The position numbers and the translations under genes were made by a program. Positions 1 through 3,024 of a DNA stretch of 5,033 nt are shown here, one piece after another. Location of the stretch: assembly GCA_001786395.1 (NCBI GenBank), contig MFWN01000093.1, positions 1 through 5,033 on the forward strand, written 5' to 3'. How positions within the stretch are numbered: position 1 is the stretch's first letter; every line of letters begins with the position of its first letter. Source of the DNA: Candidatus Pacearchaeota archaeon RBG_13_36_9. Lineage in GTDB: Archaea > Nanobdellota > Nanobdellia > Pacearchaeales > GW2011-AR1. The notes under the pieces were generated by a model. It did no database searches. It was not told the origin of the DNA and saw only the letters and a program-made list of their open reading frames with translations.

Positions 1-23
1 GTAATGCCTACGATAGGCATTAC
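1..23. repeat. Perfect inverted repeat, 10-bp arms, at window edge
   Basis: The arms GTAATGCCTA and TAGGCATTAC are exact reverse complements separated by CGA. Because it touches the window edge the palindrome could be longer. A TATA-like sequence (TATATAAAT, 27-35) follows directly. For a minus-strand gene lying to the left, transcription would start about base 5, inside the palindrome, which is a classical operator position; that gene is not visible, so this is inference. A transcript hairpin is the alternative. Confidence 0.6.
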
Positions 24-26
24 GAG

Positions 27-35
27 TATATAAAT
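27..35. promoter_or_regulatory. TATA-like box next to the left-edge palindrome
   Basis: TATATAAAT fits the archaeal box A consensus when read on either strand. No plus-strand gene lies downstream within the window, so it more likely serves a minus-strand gene that begins left of base 1. The assignment is uncertain because AT-rich DNA produces such boxes by chance. Confidence 0.3.
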
Positions 36-181
36 GTTTCTATTTTGCCTTCGATAAATTTTGTAGTGTCCAAATTTCAGTTAGAACTCAGGTAAATAAA
101 CTCCGACGACTTACATTCATTAACGAACACAAAAAGAGGAAAAAACAAGAAAAAAAGCTTGAAGAATAGTTCAATGCACAA

Positions 182-266
182 CCCCCTCTTGGGGCATCGA
201 ACACAATTCCATGCCCAACATGGGACTTGAATAAAATCAGGGGAATTTCCACCCCCGGCAGGGGCA
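182..266. other. GC-rich block with three short stem-loops, possible structured RNA or repeat
   Basis: By my count this block is about 55% GC, against roughly a third in the surrounding DNA. It contains three consecutive inverted repeats: CCCC-TCTT-GGGG (183-194), CCATG-CCCAA-CATGG (209-223) and CCCC-CGGCA-GGGG (252-264). On the plus strand the last is followed by a T run (268-274), resembling an intrinsic terminator, but no plus-strand gene precedes it. The right end carries the CGGCAGGGGCA word found in two other intergenic places. It may be a non-coding RNA or a dispersed repeat; neither is proven. Confidence 0.3.
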
Positions 267-315
267 CTTTTTTTACCTACGATAAAATGAGCTTTTAAAA
301 ACCCGGACATTTTAC

Positions 316-1221
316 TTAAACCAAATATTTCTCTAAGATATAACTAATAAATCGCTTTTCATCTTTTTCTATTTGATAGTAATCTAATGCATTATAATAA
401 TTTTCCAAATCTTCTACAGGAATATCTATAAAAGGATAACCTTTTTTCCATAAAACCCAATTCATTAAAAGTCTTGATAATCTAGAATTTCCATCAGCAA
501 ACATTTGCATAGAAATTAATTTTAAATGAATTAATGAAGCTAATTCTAATGGATGTAATTTTCTGCTATTGTCTTTGTACCATAGAAAAAAGTTTTTTAT
601 TTCTCTATCCAACACTTCCCATTTTGGGGGAACATAGGGAGTTCCTGCAATTTGTACATTTCTTTTTAATTCACTTCTGAGCTTTCCTGCTATTTCATCA
701 TTAACCCCTTTCATAAGAAGGCTATGCAATCTTTTTATAAAGTTTAAATCAAAAGTCCCCTTATATTTAGTAATCAACATAAACCCTTGTTCATGATTTT
801 CTATTTCTTTTGAAATTCTTAAATTCTTAAATTCTTGAGGAATAATTCCTTCCTTTAAAATAAGGAAAGTTTGTCTTAATGTAATATCTATTCCAGAAAG
901 TTTACTACTATCATAAGTATACCTGATCATAAACTCTTCAATTTTCTTCTTTTTCTCAATATTACTTAATTTTTTTAATTCCCCAACATAATTATCTTTT
1001 TTATTTTCTATACTTTCTAATTCTTTTTGAGAAAAATATTTGGTGCCTTTTTTATTAATTTCTTTTAAAAATTCTTGTTCAATTTTATCTAATTTTTCTT
1101 TTGAAGGAACCTCTTTTCCAAGATATTTTGTCTTATGAATTATTTTATTTCCATTACGAATATTATGGACAAGTCTATAGTAATCATTTCCCTTTAATTT
1201 AAATTTTTCAATATAAACCAT
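316..1221 (-). CDS. Fic-domain protein with degenerate active site
   Basis: This 301-residue protein has an N-terminal region (about 1-60, with YYRLVHNIRNG and KYLG) typical of archaeal Fic proteins, then a Fic core. Core landmarks are AGKLRSE (178-184), the flap GTPYVPPKW (193-201), and FADGNSRLSRLLMNW (241-255), which aligns with the catalytic loop HPFxDGNGRxxRLL. Fic enzymes usually transfer AMP from ATP to protein side chains. Here the catalytic His is Gln239 (codon CAA) and the second Gly is Ser246, while the inhibitory motif SSxIEG reads SSKLSG (105-110), so its Glu is also lost. Fold and family are clear; AMPylation activity is doubtful, so it could be a pseudoenzyme, binding protein or altered transferase. 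The start is supported by a TATA box about 25 bp upstream, implying a leaderless mRNA. It is divergent from the MNT/HEPN operon. Confidence 0.9.
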   Translation of the reverse strand: MVYIEKFKLKGNDYYRLVHNIRNGNKIIHKTKYLGKEVPSKEKLDKIEQEFLKEINKKGTKYFSQKELESIENKKDNYVGELKKLSNIEKKKKIEEFMIRYTYDSSKLSGIDITLRQTFLILKEGIIPQEFKNLRISKEIENHEQGFMLITKYKGTFDLNFIKRLHSLLMKGVNDEIAGKLRSELKRNVQIAGTPYVPPKWEVLDREIKNFFLWYKDNSRKLHPLELASLIHLKLISMQMFADGNSRLSRLLMNWVLWKKGYPFIDIPVEDLENYYNALDYYQIEKDEKRFISYILEKYLV

Positions 1222-1227
1222 AAAATA

Positions 1228-1270
1228 GTTATGGGCTACATCTATTTAAATGTTGTGGTTATGGGCTACA
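1228..1270. repeat. Pair of 13-bp direct repeats flanking the fic TATA box
   Basis: GTTATGGGCTACA occurs exactly at 1228-1240 and 1258-1270, start-to-start distance 30 bp, close to three helical turns. One copy lies between the TATA box and the fic start, the other just upstream of the TATA/BRE region. Such a pair would let a bound protein block TBP/TFB or polymerase, so it is a candidate operator, possibly for the wHTH protein encoded divergently or for Fic itself. That role is inference; the repeat is directly visible. Confidence 0.55.
1243..1250 (-). promoter_or_regulatory. Box A (TATA) promoter of the fic gene
   Basis: Read on the minus strand the sequence is TTTAAATA, matching the archaeal TATA consensus. 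Its centre lies about 25 bp before the A of the fic start codon at 1221, so transcription should begin at or within a base or two of the ATG, giving a leaderless message. No Shine-Dalgarno sequence precedes the ATG, which agrees. It lies between two copies of a 13-bp direct repeat. Confidence 0.6.
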
Positions 1271-1460
1271 AAGAATCCATTACTCTTATCTCGACAATCC
1301 TTATAAATCAAAGCCATCTTACAGAAATAATAAGCAACAGCGATAAAAACAGGGCAAAAATACCCCTGATTATGCCATAATGTCCTTGATTTCGGCAGGG
1401 GCATACTACTTTTTTGACTTATTCTGGGACTACAAGAACCTGTACAGATCGTATAAATAA
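1261..1460 (+). pseudogene. Possible remnant or frameshifted small ORF
   Basis: A 39-codon frame (ATG 1261 to TAA 1378-1380) is followed, one base back, by a 26-codon frame (ATG 1380 to TAA 1458-1460), overlapping as TAATG. The first contains HLTEIISNSDKNRAKIPLI; the second reads MSLISAGAYYFFDLFW then YKNLYRSYK, a hydrophobic stretch and a charged tail that look protein-like. Joined by a one-base shift they would give about 65 residues with one membrane-like segment. I do not recognise a family. No convincing promoter or Shine-Dalgarno precedes it. Chance reading frames, or two coupled microproteins, are alternatives. Confidence 0.2.
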
Positions 1461-1476
1461 AACCAGGTCTTTGTAG
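1430..1476. repeat. Imperfect inverted repeat enclosing a TATA-like sequence
   Basis: The arms at 1430-1442 (CTACAAGAACCTG) and 1464-1476 (CAGGTCTTTGTAG) pair at 11 of 13 positions plus one G-T, with a 21-base loop. The loop contains GTATAAATAA, a box A-like sequence that could start a plus-strand transcript near 1480. It could be an operator around an additional upstream promoter of the MNT/HEPN operon, or a hairpin at the end of the ORF remnant. No T run follows, so an intrinsic terminator is unlikely. Confidence 0.35.
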
Positions 1477-1570
1477 AAACTATAGAGTTCCTGCATTAAT
1501 AAAGATTGTTTTGTATCTATCTCAACATTACTTTTTTATCTTTATGATATAAGTATGCTGTTTTTGGTAA

Positions 1571-1588
1571 GCAAAAGCTTTATAAATA
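1571..1588 (+). promoter_or_regulatory. Strong BRE/TATA promoter of the MNT/HEPN operon
   Basis: GCAAAAGC followed by TTTATAAATA closely matches the archaeal BRE plus box A consensus. The TATA centre at about 1583 predicts a transcription start at about 1606-1610, coinciding with the ATG at 1606. This argues for a leaderless transcript and against translation from the upstream in-frame ATG at 1555, which would place the promoter inside the coding sequence. Confidence 0.7.
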
Positions 1589-1636
1589 CCAATATATTGG
1601 TTTATATGAACCAAATAAATGGTTATTTAAAACCAA
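1589..1636. promoter_or_regulatory. Phased CCAA/TTGG repeats, candidate autoregulatory operator
   Basis: CCAA occurs at 1589, 1611 and 1633, exactly 22 bp apart, and TGG(TT) ends at 1600 and 1622, again 22 bp apart. The first unit is the perfect palindrome CCAATATATTGG (1589-1600); TTGGTT/AACCAA (1597-1602 with 1609-1614) and AACCA/TGGTT (1609-1613 with 1620-1624) are further inverted pairs. A spacing near two helical turns puts the half-sites on one DNA face. The array lies between the TATA box and the first ten codons, an ideal repressor site. The encoded wHTH domain is the obvious candidate ligand; this is inference. Confidence 0.55.
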
Positions 1637-2271
1637 GGAAAAAACATAAAATGCTAACTGAAAACCAGCTTAGGATATTTGAGCCTTTAACAAAAGATAT
1701 ACTTAAAGAATATTCTATTAAAGAAATAAAAAAAGATTCAAGGGAAAAATCGAATAATGCTATAGCCTTAGCCATAAAGAGGTTTAAAGAAGAGAATCTT
1801 GTTATAGAGAGAATGGTTGGAAGGTCTTTGCTTTACACTTTAAATGCAGATAGTGATTTGGTTTTTTATTATCTGTCAATTCTAAACAACAAAAAAATTT
1901 CAAAGCCAGCAGAAAGGGCTGTAAGAAGAATCAAAGAAGAAGTTGAAAAACATACTTTCTTTTATTCTCTTGTTATTTTTGGCTCGTATGCAATAGGGAA
2001 ACAAACAAAAGAATCTGATTTGGATATTGCTGTTTTCATTGAAGATGAAAACAAAAGAAAAATAATAGAGTCTGCTTTAAAATCCTCTGAGCTAAAAACT
2101 CCTTTAAAGATTCACGGGCATGTAATTACCAAAGACGAATTTCTCGAGATGTTAAAAGTAGATGAAGAAAATCTGGGCAAGCAGCTAGCAAGGAAACATT
2201 TATCAATATATAATTCTCACATATTCTATTCGTTATTAAAAAAAGGAATAAAAAATGGATTCAGATACTAA
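1606..2271 (+). CDS. Winged-HTH fused to minimal nucleotidyltransferase (MNT-type antitoxin candidate)
   Basis: The 221-residue product has a basic N-terminus, a winged helix-turn-helix at about 17-82 (LTENQLRIFEPL, SIKEIKKDSREKSNN, then a wing), a linker, and a pol-beta-type nucleotidyltransferase from about 118. The signature GSYAIGKQTKESDLD (126-140) fits GSX10DXD exactly, with D138 and D140 as metal ligands. The third acidic residue of the fold is not obvious; KIHGHVIT (168-175) occupies the expected strand. MntA proteins with this motif AMPylate and silence a HEPN RNase toxin encoded alongside. The next gene is HEPN and overlaps by 17 bp, supporting an antitoxin role; the DNA-binding domain suggests autoregulation. 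Start 1606 is chosen from the TATA position; an in-frame ATG at 1651, with AAGGA 11 bases upstream, is the alternative. Confidence 0.85.
   Translation: MNQINGYLKPRKKHKMLTENQLRIFEPLTKDILKEYSIKEIKKDSREKSNNAIALAIKRFKEENLVIERMVGRSLLYTLNADSDLVFYYLSILNNKKISKPAERAVRRIKEEVEKHTFFYSLVIFGSYAIGKQTKESDLDIAVFIEDENKRKIIESALKSSELKTPLKIHGHVITKDEFLEMLKVDEENLGKQLARKHLSIYNSHIFYSLLKKGIKNGFRY
2241..2254 (+). promoter_or_regulatory. Shine-Dalgarno of the HEPN gene inside the MNT gene
   Basis: AAAAGGA (2241-2247) lies 7 bases before the ATG at 2255, within the last codons of the upstream gene. It supports translation of the HEPN protein from the same mRNA, coupled to the nucleotidyltransferase. This contrasts with the apparently leaderless first gene of the operon. 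Confidence 0.55.
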
Positions 2272-2701
2272 ATTATATTTGGAAAGAGCAGAGAATGAAT
2301 TAAGGCTGGCAGAGATAATAATGCAGCTAAGCGTTAATCAGGATTTGCAGGTTAAAACATTTGAAGTAAGAAAAGCAGATACTTATTTTAGTTCAGTTAT
2401 CTCGCATGCCTATTACTCAATTTTCTATACTGCTAAGGCTTATTTGATAATGAAGGGCATAATAACCAAGGTTCCAGAAGAACATAAGAAAACCTATGCG
2501 GAGTTCAAGAGGTTGGTTGAGCGAGGAGTAATTGACAAAGAGTTGCTGTCATTATATGAAGAAGTCATGATTAAAGTAGAGAAAAAGAAAAGGGGGGAGT
2601 TCACATACCAGCGATTAGCTCAGGCAAATAAAGAGCCAGCAAGCCAAAGCTTGGAAAATGCAAAAACATTTTTTAAGCATATTTATGACCTTTGTGCATA
2701 A
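2255..2701 (+). CDS. HEPN-domain protein (toxin candidate of the MNT/HEPN pair)
   Basis: This 148-residue all-helical protein begins with YLERAENELRLAEIIM (8-23) and has the hallmark helix SHAYYSIFYTAKAYLIMKG (50-68), matching the AYYxxFxxA core of COG1895-type HEPN proteins, followed by the C-terminal KKRGEFTY (111-118) and ASQSLENAKTFF (129-140). HEPN proteins paired with MNT enzymes are usually RNases that cut tRNA or mRNA and are neutralised by AMPylation. The usual catalytic R-x4-6-H motif is not seen: H51 has no Arg 5 to 7 residues before it (nearest upstream is R39). The protein may be a diverged RNase, or inactive. Its 17-bp overlap with the wHTH-nucleotidyltransferase gene makes the pair a tight operon. 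Length is normal for the family. Confidence 0.85.
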   Translation: MDSDTKLYLERAENELRLAEIIMQLSVNQDLQVKTFEVRKADTYFSSVISHAYYSIFYTAKAYLIMKGIITKVPEEHKKTYAEFKRLVERGVIDKELLSLYEEVMIKVEKKKRGEFTYQRLAQANKEPASQSLENAKTFFKHIYDLCA

Positions 2702-2756
2702 TTTCCTCAAGAAATGTGAAAATTTCTCACCCACCCGGCACGGGCATTAATACTTC
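2702..2756. other. Convergent intergenic spacer with GC-rich hairpin
   Basis: This spacer separates the HEPN stop from the stop of the minus-strand DUF2061 gene. It contains the perfect hairpin CCCG-GCA-CGGG (2734-2744), part of the CGGCAGGGGCA-like motif shared with two other intergenic sites, and a short imperfect GTGA/TCAC repeat at 2717-2730. It may help end convergent transcripts, but the T-rich tail of a typical terminator is weak on both strands. Confidence 0.35.
2734..2747. repeat. Copy of a GC-rich intergenic motif (variant)
   Basis: CGGCACGGGCA here differs by one base from CGGCAGGGGCA at 256-266 and 1393-1403. The similarity to the first copy extends leftwards through CACC and AATTTC words (about 241-266 compared with 2719-2746). 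All three copies lie outside genes and have the same orientation, which suggests a dispersed element of this genome rather than chance, though three short matches are limited evidence. Confidence 0.35.
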
Positions 2757-2767
2757 CTAATACTTCC
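2748..2767. repeat. Tandem 10-bp duplication over the DUF2061 stop codon
   Basis: TAATACTTCC occurs twice in direct tandem (2748-2757 and 2758-2767). The TAG stop of the minus-strand DUF2061 gene (2757-2759) lies at the junction. It is probably a slippage duplication without function. Confidence 0.5.
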
Positions 2768-2960
2768 CCCACCTGACTCCCTTCCAGGCTCTTTCGTGTA
2801 CAAAGAAAAATATCATTTTTATCAGGGTAAGTATAACGCTGAATTTTAAAGAAGTAATTATATCCCCATAAAAAATATAAATAGCCAGTGTTGTAATTAT
2901 AAAAGAAATGCCTTCCCAGACAATTCCCTTTATCAAACTTCTCTGATAAGTAGATGCCAT
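2757..2960 (-). CDS. DUF2061 small membrane protein
   Basis: The 67-residue product begins with a short polar segment (RSLIKGIVWE, 7-16), followed by two hydrophobic helices at about 17-31 and 37-54 around a short YGDIITS turn, and ends with FFVHERAWKGVRWGKY (52-67). The SLxKxxxW start, the KMxxxxxHERxW motif and the WG end are characteristic of the DUF2061 family of predicted two-helix inner-membrane proteins; the function is unknown. Length is normal for the family. AGGTGA (complement of 2965-2970) lies five bases before the ATG, a strong Shine-Dalgarno that fixes the start. A TATA box just after the U32 stop codon gives it its own promoter, although readthrough from the U32 gene is possible. 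Confidence 0.88.
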   Translation of the reverse strand: MASTYQRSLIKGIVWEGISFIITTLAIYIFYGDIITSLKFSVILTLIKMIFFFVHERAWKGVRWGKY

Positions 2961-2964
2961 TTTT

Positions 2965-3010
2965 TCACCTTTTTTTATGATATGAAAGATTGTATATCAG
3001 GTATATAAAT
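2965..3010 (-). promoter_or_regulatory. Promoter and Shine-Dalgarno of the DUF2061 gene
   Basis: On the minus strand ATTTATATAC (complement of 3001-3010) is a good box A. It predicts a start of transcription near 2980, leaving a leader of about 20 bases that holds AGGTGA (complement of 2965-2970), complementary to the end of 16S rRNA. The leadered design differs from the leaderless fic gene. Confidence 0.6.
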
Positions 3011-3024
3011 CTTATGAAACAAAT

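Larger units (their letters stand above)
1..315. other. Non-coding stretch left of the fic gene
   Basis: I see no supportable gene here. A 77-codon minus-strand frame (77-310) starts 5 bp after the fic stop, but its translation is low complexity (a run of Phe/Leu) plus Gly/Pro/Cys residues encoded by the GC-rich patch. It has no ribosome binding site and resembles no family I know. The stretch contains the left-edge palindrome, a TATA-like box, three repeats of a short CCT(A/T)CGATA word (7-15, 48-56, 276-284), and a GC-rich block of small hairpins (182-266). Confidence 0.6.
1222..1605. other. Divergent intergenic region between fic and the MNT/HEPN operon
   Basis: This stretch holds the promoters of both flanking transcription units and no intact gene that I can support. 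It contains the fic promoter with its direct repeats, two short plus-strand reading frames at 1261-1380 and 1380-1460 that may be remnants of one small gene, the GC-rich word CGGCAGGGGCA (1393-1403), an imperfect inverted repeat (1430-1476), and the operon promoter at 1571-1588. From 1477 to 1554 I see only AT-rich sequence without clear signals. Confidence 0.6.

Noticed and set aside
185..215. TTCGA-containing minus-strand segment resembling a tRNA T arm
   Set aside because: The flanking bases do not form the 5-bp T stem, and no acceptor, D or anticodon arms can be drawn.
77..310. 77-codon minus-strand frame just after fic, with a CX4CX2CX5C pattern and a Phe-rich segment
   Set aside because: The residues come from GC-rich hairpin DNA and poly-T runs. 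There is no ribosome binding site, no family resemblance, and another frame of the same DNA is equally open over much of it.
1301..1308. TTATAAAT as a plus-strand promoter
   Set aside because: No credible start codon or gene lies at the predicted distance. Such a sequence is expected by chance in AT-rich DNA.
1246..1404. 52-codon minus-strand frame upstream of fic, tested as a small antitoxin
   Set aside because: It has no (S/T)xxxE(G/N) inhibitory motif and no Shine-Dalgarno. It ends inside the fic TATA box, is antisense to another short frame, and covers apparent regulatory DNA.
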